38,867 nt of DNA, from the NCBI GenBank assembly GCA_020633125.1, contig JACKEH010000042.1:1-38867 (forward strand), in the 5' to 3' direction. How positions within the stretch are numbered: position 1 is the first letter of the stretch; every line of letters begins with the position of its first letter. The position numbers and the translations under genes were made by a program. This DNA comes from Sandaracinus sp. (GTDB taxonomy: Bacteria; Myxococcota_A; Polyangia; Polyangiales; Houyiibacteriaceae). Shown piece by piece: positions 17,592 through 24,745 of this stretch. The notes under the pieces were generated by a model. That model worked only from the letters and a program-made list of their open reading frames with translations, had not been told where the DNA came from and searched no databases.

Positions 17592-18017
17592 TCACCACTC
17601 GCCAGTGCTGGGCATGCTCTTCCACGGCTCCTGCAGCGGCAACGCGCCGCCCTTCTGCAAGAGCTCCACGCTGATCTCGTCCGGCGAGCGCACGAACGCC
17701 ATGCGGCCATCGCGCGGCGGGCGAAGGATCGTGACGCCCTCGGACTGCAGCTTCGCGCAGAGCGCGTAGATGTCGTCGACCTCGAACGCGAGGTGGCCGA
17801 AGTTTCGACCACCTCCGTACGGCTCCTTCTGATCCCAGTTGTAGGTGAGCTCGATCTGGGCCGCGTCGCCCTCCGCGCCCGTCGCCAAGAACACCAACGT
17901 GAAACGCCCCGCCTCGTGCTCGGTGCGACGAACCTCGCGAAGCCCGAGCAGGTCGACGAAGAAGCGAAGCGCCGCGTCGAGATCGCGCACGCGAATCATG
18001 CTGTGAAGGAACCGCAT
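17592..18017 (-). CDS. gloA: glyoxalase I (lactoylglutathione lyase)
   Basis: A 141-residue VOC-fold enzyme. It isomerises the methylglyoxal-glutathione hemithioacetal to S-lactoylglutathione in the cytoplasm. The N-terminus MRFLHSMIRVRDLDAALRFF and the core AAQIELTYNWDQ match Escherichia coli GloA. All four metal ligands are present at the family positions: His5, Glu56, His75 and Glu118. The start is ATG 18017, giving the exact family N-terminus. Length is close to the E. coli enzyme (135 aa). It is not in an obvious operon; the palindrome at 17528 follows it. The call as a true glyoxalase I rather than a generic VOC protein rests on the complete ligand set. Confidence 0.85.
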   Translation of the reverse strand: MRFLHSMIRVRDLDAALRFFVDLLGLREVRRTEHEAGRFTLVFLATGAEGDAAQIELTYNWDQKEPYGGGRNFGHLAFEVDDIYALCAKLQSEGVTILRPPRDGRMAFVRSPDEISVELLQKGGALPLQEPWKSMPSTGEW

Positions 18018-18314
18018 GGCAGGGATGTACGGCGACGTCCCCGCGATGGGAAGCCGCATCACGCGCGATGCGACGGAGGCGCGCGAATTGGTGCGACGGA
18101 TCGTGTCGCCTTCGTTTCGTTCTGAGCCTTCGTGACCGAGATTGCGGCCAAACTCGTCTCATCCTGAACCTCGGACGCACGCATCCTTGCATGGGGGGGT
18201 GGTCAGCCGCCGGAGCGACCCTTATCCTCCGAGAGTCGTCGCGGAATTCTCCGCGTCGGCGAAAACGACGATGAGTTGGGTACTTACCCCGCAATCCTGC
18301 GAAACCCGATCGTC

Positions 18315-18602
18315 GACGGTCCTTCGGACCGTCCCGCGGGAACTCGAAGTCGACCCCACGAGGAGCGTCGCTCGACGCTCCACGCGAACCCATGGAATGC
18401 CCTGCGTGAGGTCTGGCGCTCGATCGCCAGAGACCCCGGGGCACCGGCTTCTGCCGGAGGAGGTACTCGGAATGGACAGTACTTGTATGTTCGGCCACTT
18501 CCTGCCGGAGGTCGGGGCGCTCTGAACCCAGACGCCTGACATCGACCTACCCGCAGAGGTGGTCGTACTCGAAGGGTGGTGCTCCGGCAGGGCACCACCC
18601 TT
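18315..18602. repeat. cluster of five short perfect hairpins in a gene-free stretch
   Basis: The stretch 18018-18980 has no gene. Within it are stems GACGGTCC/GGACCGTC (18315-18333), GGAGCGTC/GACGCTCC (18362-18381), TCTGGCG/CGCCAGA (18412-18431), CCGGC/GCCGG (18444-18457), and an 11-bp stem AAGGGTGGTGC/GCACCACCCTT (18572-18602). The motif CTGCCGGAGG occurs twice. The spacing is irregular, so this is not a CRISPR array. Confidence 0.7.
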
Positions 18603-18639
18603 CTCCAATTTCGAGCACCACCGTGCCCGTGCCCGTGCC

Positions 18640-18910
18640 TGGAGACGGAGACGGAGACGGAGACGGAGTCGCGCTTCGCCCAACCGAGAGCTTGCGCACC
18701 GCGCTTCGCGGCCTCGAGACCACGGCGCGCTTCGCACGAGACCGAGACGCGCTTCGCGCACCGCCGCTTCGCGGCCTCCGAGACCGAGACCGAGACGCAC
18801 TTCGCGCACCGCCGCGCTGACAGCGCCCGCCCATTCCGGCCTCCGGACCGAGACCGAGACGCGCTTCGCGCACCGCCGCTTCCGGCCTCCGAGACCAACC
18901 GGAGTGCTTC
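18640..18910. repeat. degenerate GAGACCGAGACGCGCTTCGC repeats
   Basis: It opens with four GGAGAC hexamers, followed by at least three copies of a block of about 50 bp beginning GAGACCGAGACG and running through CTTCGCGCACCGCCGC, near 18740, 18780 and 18850. Open frames through it give only low-complexity Arg/Ala/Asp products. It lies downstream of the lipoprotein gene at 18981. Confidence 0.7.
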
Positions 18911-18980
18911 GGCCCTGCGGCCTCGAGACGACGCGCGCGCTGCGCACACTTGAACCGTGCGCAGCGGCGTCGCTCGACGC

Positions 18981-19544
18981 TCAACGCGTGAAGGGCTGGC
19001 CCATGACGACGTGCGGCGCGTGACCTTCCGGCGCGCAGCTCTCGAGCACGAAACGAAGCTCGCCTTCGGCCGGGGCGCAGCGGTCGCAATCGCATTGCGC
19101 GTCGCCGACCGTGCCGAGCCACGCGGGCGGGAGCAGCTCGGCGCCCGGCGCCAGCGTCACGCACTCCGGGACCGCTTCGCCGCATCGCGCGCGAAGTCCG
19201 AACACGATCGGCTGCGACGTCCACGCGTCGCCTGCGTGGCGTTCGAGACGCACCGCGCCACGCACGCGGGCGGTCTCGGTGCCGACGTTGCGAACACGCA
19301 GCACGTCGCCAGTGACGAGCTCGAGGCTCAGCTCGGGCGCGGGTGCCGGGTCGGTCGGAAGCGCGGTCGACGTCGGATTCGCCGCAGCCGTCTCGGACGT
19401 CGCGCGCGCTTCGCTCGTCGTGGAGGTCGTGCTCGGCGTTCGAACGACCTCGTCCCCACCGCCGCAGCCGCCCGAGCACGCCGTGACGCCGAAGAGCGCG
19501 AACGCGGCCCAAGCACGTACGGACGCCTGCACGGAAGCACGCAT
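18981..19544 (-). CDS. lipoprotein with Thr/Ser linker, function unknown
   Basis: A 187-residue lipoprotein. The signal peptide ends FGVTAC (Cys23), followed by a Gly/Cys stretch and a Thr/Ser/Ala/Pro linker to about residue 70. The C-terminal domain is beta-rich (LSLELVTGDVLRVRNVGTETARVRGAVRLER) and resembles an immunoglobulin-like or intracellular proteinase inhibitor-type sandwich. Six cysteines, in CGEAVPEC, CDCDRC and LESC, suggest disulfides. It follows the glycosyltransferase by 17 bp, so the two are probably co-transcribed. Confidence 0.75.
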   Translation of the reverse strand: MRASVQASVRAWAAFALFGVTACSGGCGGGDEVVRTPSTTSTTSEARATSETAAANPTSTALPTDPAPAPELSLELVTGDVLRVRNVGTETARVRGAVRLERHAGDAWTSQPIVFGLRARCGEAVPECVTLAPGAELLPPAWLGTVGDAQCDCDRCAPAEGELRFVLESCAPEGHAPHVVMGQPFTR

Positions 19545-19561
19545 CGTCCTGCGCCCGACCT

Positions 19562-20755
19562 TCACCTCGCCGGCGCCTCCGCGTCGCGCGCCGTGCGCAC
19601 CCATTCCTGCTCTCGCGACGCGGCCTGCAGCACCTTCGGCAGCACCTTCGCCTTCCAGAGCAGGTAGGCCGGCACCCGCGCGAGCGCGCCGAGCTCGGTT
19701 CGCCCCGCGCCGCCCACCTTCATCGCGGTCGCCACGTGTGCGCCCACCATGCCGAGACTCGCGGCCGCGTAGAGCTGCGTCGGCGCGAAGGGCACGGCCA
19801 TCGTCGCGCCGAGCAACGCCACGTGCGAACCGAGCGGCAGCAACAAGAGCTCGAGCAGAGGCTCGACGAGCTCCGGGCGACCGCCGACGACCTCGCGCAA
19901 CAACGCCGGCGCGTGCTCGCGAATCATGCGCATGCGCCCGCCTTCCCAGCGCGCGCGCTGCGTGTCCGAGCCCTGGTCGCCGACGGGGAAGTCGGCGCGC
20001 ACGCAGGTCTCGTCCATGAACTCCATCTTCAAGCCCGCGCGCACCATGTGCAGGTGGTGCTCGAGGTCTTCGACCACCGAGCGCGACGAATAAGGCACCC
20101 GCTCGAGCGCGTCACGGCTCAGGCCGAAGCCGTTGCCGGAGATGCCGACCGAGAGGCCGAGCCGCGATCGACCACGCGGGCGCAGCACGCAGAACGCCAT
20201 GAACGCGAGGTTCATCATCGCGGTGCGCGTCGAGGCCTCGGGGTTCTTCGCGAGGTAACGCGCCTGCACTCCGTCGGCGCCCGCGGCGAACCAACGCGCG
20301 GCGGCGGTGAAGAAGTTCGCTTCGACCTCGGTGTCCGCGTCGACGACCAAGACTCCGTCGAGATCGGGGAAACGTTCGAAGAGCGTGTCGAACGCCAGCT
20401 CGAGCGCGTAGCCCTTGCCGCGTCGCTCGGTGTCGTGCCGCTCGAGCACCGTCGCGCCCGCCTCGCGTGCGCGCGCCGCGGTGCCGTCGCTGCAGTTGTC
20501 GGCGACGACGAGAATCTCCACCGGGAACCCGGGCGAGTCGCACGACGCGAGGCTCTTCACGCAGTCGGCGACACCTGCTTCTTCGTCGTGGGCCGGCACC
20601 ACCACCGCGAGGCGCTGGAGCGTCTTCACCGGCGGTCCCGGTTCGCGTGCCGGCAGGGCGCCCGCCGCGGTGAGCATCGAGAGCTCCAAGGTGCCGGGAA
20701 GCGTGGCGGCGGCGCCGCCGAGGCCGAGAAGAGCCGCGATCATGACGTCGTGCAT
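19562..20755 (-). CDS. GT2 family membrane glycosyltransferase
   Basis: A 397-residue processive-type family 2 glycosyltransferase. An N-terminal hydrophobic segment (5-35) precedes the catalytic domain. AVVVPAHDEEAGV starts the nucleotide-binding fold, VADNCSDGT follows, DADT (Asp139, Asp141) is the metal-binding DXD, VED (Asp230) the catalytic base region, and QRARW (266-270) the Q(Q/R)xRW motif of cellulose- or hyaluronan-synthase-like enzymes. Two or three C-terminal membrane segments follow (about 295-345). It transfers a sugar from a nucleotide donor at the inner membrane, probably for polysaccharide; donor and product are unknown. ATG 20743 is an alternative start. Paired with a lipoprotein at 18981, downstream of dnaA. 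Confidence 0.85.
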   Translation of the reverse strand: MHDVMIAALLGLGGAAATLPGTLELSMLTAAGALPAREPGPPVKTLQRLAVVVPAHDEEAGVADCVKSLASCDSPGFPVEILVVADNCSDGTAARAREAGATVLERHDTERRGKGYALELAFDTLFERFPDLDGVLVVDADTEVEANFFTAAARWFAAGADGVQARYLAKNPEASTRTAMMNLAFMAFCVLRPRGRSRLGLSVGISGNGFGLSRDALERVPYSSRSVVEDLEHHLHMVRAGLKMEFMDETCVRADFPVGDQGSDTQRARWEGGRMRMIREHAPALLREVVGGRPELVEPLLELLLLPLGSHVALLGATMAVPFAPTQLYAAASLGMVGAHVATAMKVGGAGRTELGALARVPAYLLWKAKVLPKVLQAASREQEWVRTARDAEAPAR

Positions 20756-20899
20756 AGCACGGCCCGCCTCGCGAAGGCGTGCGAGGACGTCCCGGTCTCG
20801 CCCGGCATCACCGCGTCGTGGGACACGAGCGCGACGTCGTCGTGCCGCGTTCCCCGAAGCGCCACCTTCACGTCGGCGTCGGCTCGTGGAGCGGACGCG

Positions 20900-20930
20900 C
20901 GAAAGGCCCGGGTTTCCCCGAGCCTTTTCG
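20900..20930 (-). terminator. intrinsic terminator after dnaA
   Basis: Minus strand: a CGAAAAGGCTCGGGG arm, then a short AAA loop and CCCGGGCCTTTCG. One mismatch in the stem. It lies about 58 bp past the dnaA stop. Confidence 0.7.
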
Positions 20931-20987
20931 CGTCGTCCTTTTCGACGTCGTCGCCGCGCTTCCTCTTCCTCGAAGAGGTGGAGACGA

Positions 20988-22358
20988 TCAGAGACCGAGC
21001 TTGCGGCCGATCGCTTCGAGCGCGCGCTGCGTGGTCTCGTCCTCGGCCTCCACGAGCCCGTCGATCTTGCGCACCGCGCTGATCACGGTCGTGTGGTCCT
21101 TGCCACCGAAACGCTCGCCGAGCTCCGGGTAGCTGGTGCCGAGGCGCTGACGGCAGAGGTACATCGCGACCTGACGCGGGTAGCTCACCGCGCGGTGACG
21201 ACGCTTCGACTTCAAGTCGCCGAGCTTGAGGTTGAAGTACGTGCACACGGCGCGCTGCACGTCTTCGACCGTGAGCGCCTGCTCGGGCGCCGGAAGCGCC
21301 GCACGCAGCGCGTCCTTCGTCAGATCGAGGTCGATGCCGCGGCCGAGGAGCTCGGCCTTCACCGCGATGCGAAGGAGGGTTCCCTCGAGCTCGCGGACGT
21401 TGCTCTTGACCACCTGCGCGATGAAGAGCGCGACGTCGTCCGTGAGGTGGATTTTCTCCGCCTCGGCCTTCTTCTTGAGAATCGCGATACGCGTGTCGAG
21501 CTCGGGCGGCTGAATGTCCGCGACCATGCCCGACTGGAAGCGACTGATGAGGCGCTCCTCCATCTCGACGATCTGCTGCGGGTAGACGTCGGACGTGACC
21601 ACGATCTGGCGGTCCGAGTGGTAGAGCGCGTTGAACGTGTGGAAGAACTCTTCCTGCGTCTGGTCGCGACCCGCGAGGAACTGGATGTCGTCCATGAGCA
21701 GCACGTCGCACTGCTCGCGGTAGCGCTTGCGGAACTCGTCGATGCGGTGGTTCTGCAGCGACCAGATGAACTCGTTCGTGAAGCGCTCGGCCGAGAGGTA
21801 GAGGATCACGGCGTCGGGCTTGTCCTGCAGGATGCGGTGGCCCATCGCGTTCATCAGGTGGGTCTTGCCGAGACCGACACCACCGTAGATGAAGAGCGGG
21901 TTGTAGCGCTTGCCAGGGGCGTCACCGACCGCGACGCAGGCCGCGTGCGCGAGCTGGTTCGAAGGCCCGACGACGAAGTTGTCGAAGCTGTACTTCGGGT
22001 TGAGGTCGGTGAAGCGCGTCGGCGTCGGGTCACGACGCACGGCCGGACGCGGCTTCACGCGGACCGCGGGCGGCGCCATCACGTCGAGCCGCTTCGACGG
22101 CGCCTGGAGGGCCTCGTCGATCTCGAAGCGCAGACGCGCCGGCGAGTCGTCTTCGGTCCACACCTCGGCGAGCGCGTCGAGCAGGAGCTCGTGGTAGTGG
22201 TTGGTGATCCAATCCGCGTAGAAGCGGTTCGGGATGCGAAGCACGACCGTGTCGCCCTCGAAGCCTTCGCAACGCACCGGCGCGAGCCAGGTGTCGAAGT
22301 TCTCGGCGGAGAGGCGGCCACGCAAGCTGTCGAGCGCGCGTTCCCACAGTTCGGTCAT
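20988..22358 (-). CDS. dnaA: chromosomal replication initiator DnaA
   Basis: A 456-residue DnaA with all four domains. Domain I starts LWERALDSLRG. A Pro/Arg linker covers 95-115. The AAA+ domain has Walker A GGVGLGKTHLMN (159-170), Walker B LLMDDIQF (220-227), and sensor elements further on. The C-terminal domain has the DnaA signature around GERFGGKDHTTVISAVRKI. It binds DnaA boxes and ATP to open the origin. The ATG at 22358 is chosen because GAGGA lies seven bases upstream; a GTG at 22379 is also in frame. It is not beside dnaN, recF, gyrB or rpmH in this window. The palindrome at 22399-22422 overlaps its presumed -35, suggesting autoregulation. Confidence 0.97.
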   Translation of the reverse strand: MTELWERALDSLRGRLSAENFDTWLAPVRCEGFEGDTVVLRIPNRFYADWITNHYHELLLDALAEVWTEDDSPARLRFEIDEALQAPSKRLDVMAPPAVRVKPRPAVRRDPTPTRFTDLNPKYSFDNFVVGPSNQLAHAACVAVGDAPGKRYNPLFIYGGVGLGKTHLMNAMGHRILQDKPDAVILYLSAERFTNEFIWSLQNHRIDEFRKRYREQCDVLLMDDIQFLAGRDQTQEEFFHTFNALYHSDRQIVVTSDVYPQQIVEMEERLISRFQSGMVADIQPPELDTRIAILKKKAEAEKIHLTDDVALFIAQVVKSNVRELEGTLLRIAVKAELLGRGIDLDLTKDALRAALPAPEQALTVEDVQRAVCTYFNLKLGDLKSKRRHRAVSYPRQVAMYLCRQRLGTSYPELGERFGGKDHTTVISAVRKIDGLVEAEDETTQRALEAIGRKLGL

Positions 22359-23096
22359 CTGTGATTCCTCAGCAATCACGAGGCAATACGAGAGGAACCC
22401 CCAAACTGTCCACAGTCTGGGGAAAACGGGGGTCTAGGTTCGAAGGGAGTCGTCTGGCTGCGAGTGCAGACTGACGCGAGGCAAGATCCGATGAAACGAG
22501 AACCGAGATGCCCAGAGTCGTCTGCGCGCGGCGCAAATGAGAGAAGCATCCGCGTTCGGAGCCCCATCGCTGGGTCCCGTTCGGCCTCCGCACCCTCCCT
22601 TTGCCGCCCCCTCGAACGAAGGGAAGGCGAAGCTAGCAGCCTCTCTCCGTCACGTCTACGGCACTTTTCACCCAAGTTGATAACTCGCGAGGATCGCGGG
22701 GGATTCGCTTCGAGGTTTTTTCCCCAGGTGCGAAGCGAGCTTCCCAGTCGCGGCGAAATGTCGTGCAACGTCCCGATATTGCTCGAAATTTGACGACGCG
22801 CGAAACGGGCTTCGTGCTTCGAAAACGATCCCTTCGACGATCCATGCGTGATCCCGCCGCGTTGCTTTCGAAACCCACAAGAGGCTGTGGATAGAAGGGG
22901 GACGAAACTGGCCCAGCCGCCTGGGGAGGGCTCAAGCGGAATCGTGCCTGGCGGAACGGACGAGTCCGTGGAGCGGCAGGATTCCGAAACCGATGGTCGC
23001 GCAAGCGTGGTCACCCAGGATGGTCACCAGGGGGCGGAGGCCTCGACGAATACCGGCTCTACGGCCGAAAAGGCGGGGGGACACCGCTCGGCCCGT
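22359..23096. other. gene-free region upstream of dnaA, weak oriC candidate
   Basis: 738 bp with no gene. It holds the palindrome at 22399, a near-consensus DnaA box CTATCCACA on the minus strand (22886-22894, 8 of 9), AT-richer patches around 22665-22685, 22715-22725 and 22775-22795, and short direct repeats of TTCGAAA type. Against an origin: genes on both sides all read leftwards, and the usual origin neighbours are absent. Confidence 0.35.
22383..22422 (-). promoter_or_regulatory. dnaA promoter with overlapping DnaA-box-like palindrome
   Basis: On the minus strand, TGGACA (22407-22412) and TATTGC (22383-22388) are spaced by 18 bp. The -35 lies at the centre of a 24-bp imperfect palindrome, CCCCAAACTGT-CC-ACAGTCTGGGG (22399-22422), whose two halves each give CTGTCCACA or CTGTGGACA, 7 of 9 to the DnaA box. 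This arrangement would let DnaA repress its own gene. Confidence 0.5.
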
Positions 23097-24161
23097 TCAT
23101 GTCCTGGCGAAGACCGCGATGGCGGGCGCGATCGAGCCGGTCCGCGGTCGCCACGCCACGTGGCCCTGGAGGCCGACCTCCGCCGCCGCCCCGAAGAGCG
23201 CCTCTTCTTCGGTGGCGAGCACCACGTGCACGGGGGCTTCGAAGGTGCGGAAGAGGCGTCGGTAGAACGAGGGGAAGTCGAGCCGGGCTCCCATCCGCAC
23301 GCCGTAGGGCGGGTTGGTGACCACGACGTCGCTCGGCCCGATCGCGCCGAGCGCTTCGCCGTGGCGTCGCCGAGCGAGATCGAGCTCGGCGGTGACCACC
23401 TGGGATCGCGCGGCGTGTCCGAAGACGCGCAGGTTCGCGGCCGCGCCTTCGGCCGCGTCGGGCTTCTTGTCGCTGCCGAAGAGGCGGGCGTCGGGGAAGA
23501 GCTCGGCGGCCTCCAACAACAAGGTGCCAGAGCCGCAGAAGGGGTCGATCACCCGATCCGGGTTGCGCCCGAGCGCCTCGGCCGCGGCACGAAGGCAGGC
23601 GTAGGCGACGTCGGCCTTGAGGGAGGTGCGCTGCTGGTAGGGGCGGGGGTAGCCGCGGTGTGAGAGCGCGGTCTTCGTGTGCTGCACGTCGAGAAGAACG
23701 TCGCGTCCCTGCACCTCGACCGCCACGAGCACGGCCGGGTCGCGAAGGTTCACGGGGCTTCGATGCGTGATCTGAAGTACGCCGCCGACCGCACGTTCGA
23801 CGTCGGGGCTCGTGAAGGCGTGCTCCCCTTCGCGCTCGCAACGCACGACGAACGAGACGTCGGGACCGAGCTCCGGGAGGGTCGACGTCCCGGCCCAGTC
23901 CGTGAGCGCCTCGAGCGAGTCCACCTCGGCGCGACCTCGCGGCGTGAGCACGTGATGGACGCTGCGCAGCGCCAAGAGCGACGCCAGCTCGGCGACGGTC
24001 GCGACGCGCCCTTCCCCGACCGGCTCGCCGACGTACCCGTGGTCGGCCAGCTCGGCGCACACCAAGCTTTCGAGGCCGGGGTGCGTGGTGAGCACGAACG
24101 ACGACGCGCCCGCACGAAGGTCGTGGGGCGCGTCGATCGAAGGAGGATTCGTGGGGCTCAC
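23097..24161 (-). CDS. THUMP-domain class I RNA methyltransferase
   Basis: A 354-residue protein. Residues 20-160 form a THUMP-type RNA-binding region with the typical ELASLLALRSVHHVL segment. Residues 165-354 are a SAM-dependent methyltransferase with motif I DPFCGSGTLLLEAA (206-219) and the catalytic TNPPYG (282-287), which marks N-methylation of a base, as in RlmL/RlmK-like and TrmN/Trm14 enzymes that modify guanosine N2 in rRNA or tRNA. The exact target cannot be told. It starts at GTG 24161 and overlaps the stop of the His-rich lipoprotein gene by 4 bp (GTGA). Confidence 0.85.
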   Translation of the reverse strand: MSPTNPPSIDAPHDLRAGASSFVLTTHPGLESLVCAELADHGYVGEPVGEGRVATVAELASLLALRSVHHVLTPRGRAEVDSLEALTDWAGTSTLPELGPDVSFVVRCEREGEHAFTSPDVERAVGGVLQITHRSPVNLRDPAVLVAVEVQGRDVLLDVQHTKTALSHRGYPRPYQQRTSLKADVAYACLRAAAEALGRNPDRVIDPFCGSGTLLLEAAELFPDARLFGSDKKPDAAEGAAANLRVFGHAARSQVVTAELDLARRRHGEALGAIGPSDVVVTNPPYGVRMGARLDFPSFYRRLFRTFEAPVHVVLATEEEALFGAAAEVGLQGHVAWRPRTGSIAPAIAVFART

Positions 24162-24628
24162 TCAGCCACGCGGGTCGCTTCCATCAGCGCATGGAGCGCG
24201 TCGTGGAAGGCGCTGAACGCGGTCTCGAAGGCTTCGCCGCCCTCGGGCTCGGCCTGGCAGGCCGCCACGAATGTGTCCGCGGTCTGGCTGACGCGCGCGG
24301 TAACCTCGGGGTGCGCGGCCTGCTGATCCTCGACCGCCGCTTCCGCCGCGTCCTGGAGATCCGCCGCGTGCGGGCAGACCGAGGGCGCGGTGCGGTCGCC
24401 GTGCCACTGCTCGGCGAAGGCGTGGTGGAAGGCGTCCACGGAGGGCGGGAAGTCGCCGTGGTGGTGCTCCCCGTGGCCTTCGTGGCCCTCGTGATGACCC
24501 TCGTGGTGACCGTGGTGGCCGTGATGCTCGCCGCCGCTGGACGTCTCGGCGGATTCGGTGGACTCGGAGGAGCCACCGCCACACGCGACCGCGAGGAGGA
24601 GCGCGAAGAAACCGACGCTGCGAATCAT
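24158..24628 (-). CDS. histidine-rich lipoprotein
   Basis: A 156-residue lipoprotein with lipobox AVAC (Cys16). Residues 34-58 contain 13 histidines in 23 positions, in HHGHHGHHEGHHEG-type repeats with interspersed Glu, a strong candidate for binding Zn, Ni, Co or Cu in the periplasm. The C-terminal part (60-156) is helical with two Cys (Cys85, Cys123) and a HAFAEQWHGDRTAP segment. Function is unknown; a metal store or chaperone is an inference from composition. It is translationally coupled to the RNA methyltransferase downstream, an odd pairing. A terminator at 24691 separates it from the chemoreceptor upstream. Confidence 0.8.
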   Translation of the reverse strand: MIRSVGFFALLLAVACGGGSSESTESAETSSGGEHHGHHGHHEGHHEGHEGHGEHHHGDFPPSVDAFHHAFAEQWHGDRTAPSVCPHAADLQDAAEAAVEDQQAAHPEVTARVSQTADTFVAACQAEPEGGEAFETAFSAFHDALHALMEATRVAE

Positions 24629-24690
24629 GCCCGCGTCATGCCTCGCGAAAGGGAGTCGCGCTAGTCCACCCGTGCGGTACCTGACACGAG

Positions 24691-24717
24691 GAAAGCCGGC
24701 GGATTTCGCCGGCTTTC
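24691..24717 (-). terminator. intrinsic terminator after the chemoreceptor
   Basis: A perfect 11-bp stem GAAAGCCGGCG/CGCCGGCTTTC with a five-base loop, 29 bp past the chemoreceptor stop; the stem arm itself supplies the T-run. Confidence 0.75.
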
Positions 24718-24745
24718 GAAGGACTCGGACGCAGGCTTCGTACGG

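Noticed and set aside
22440..22460. GGTTCGAAGG near dnaA considered as a tRNA T-arm.
   Set aside because: No acceptor or anticodon stem pairs can be built around it.
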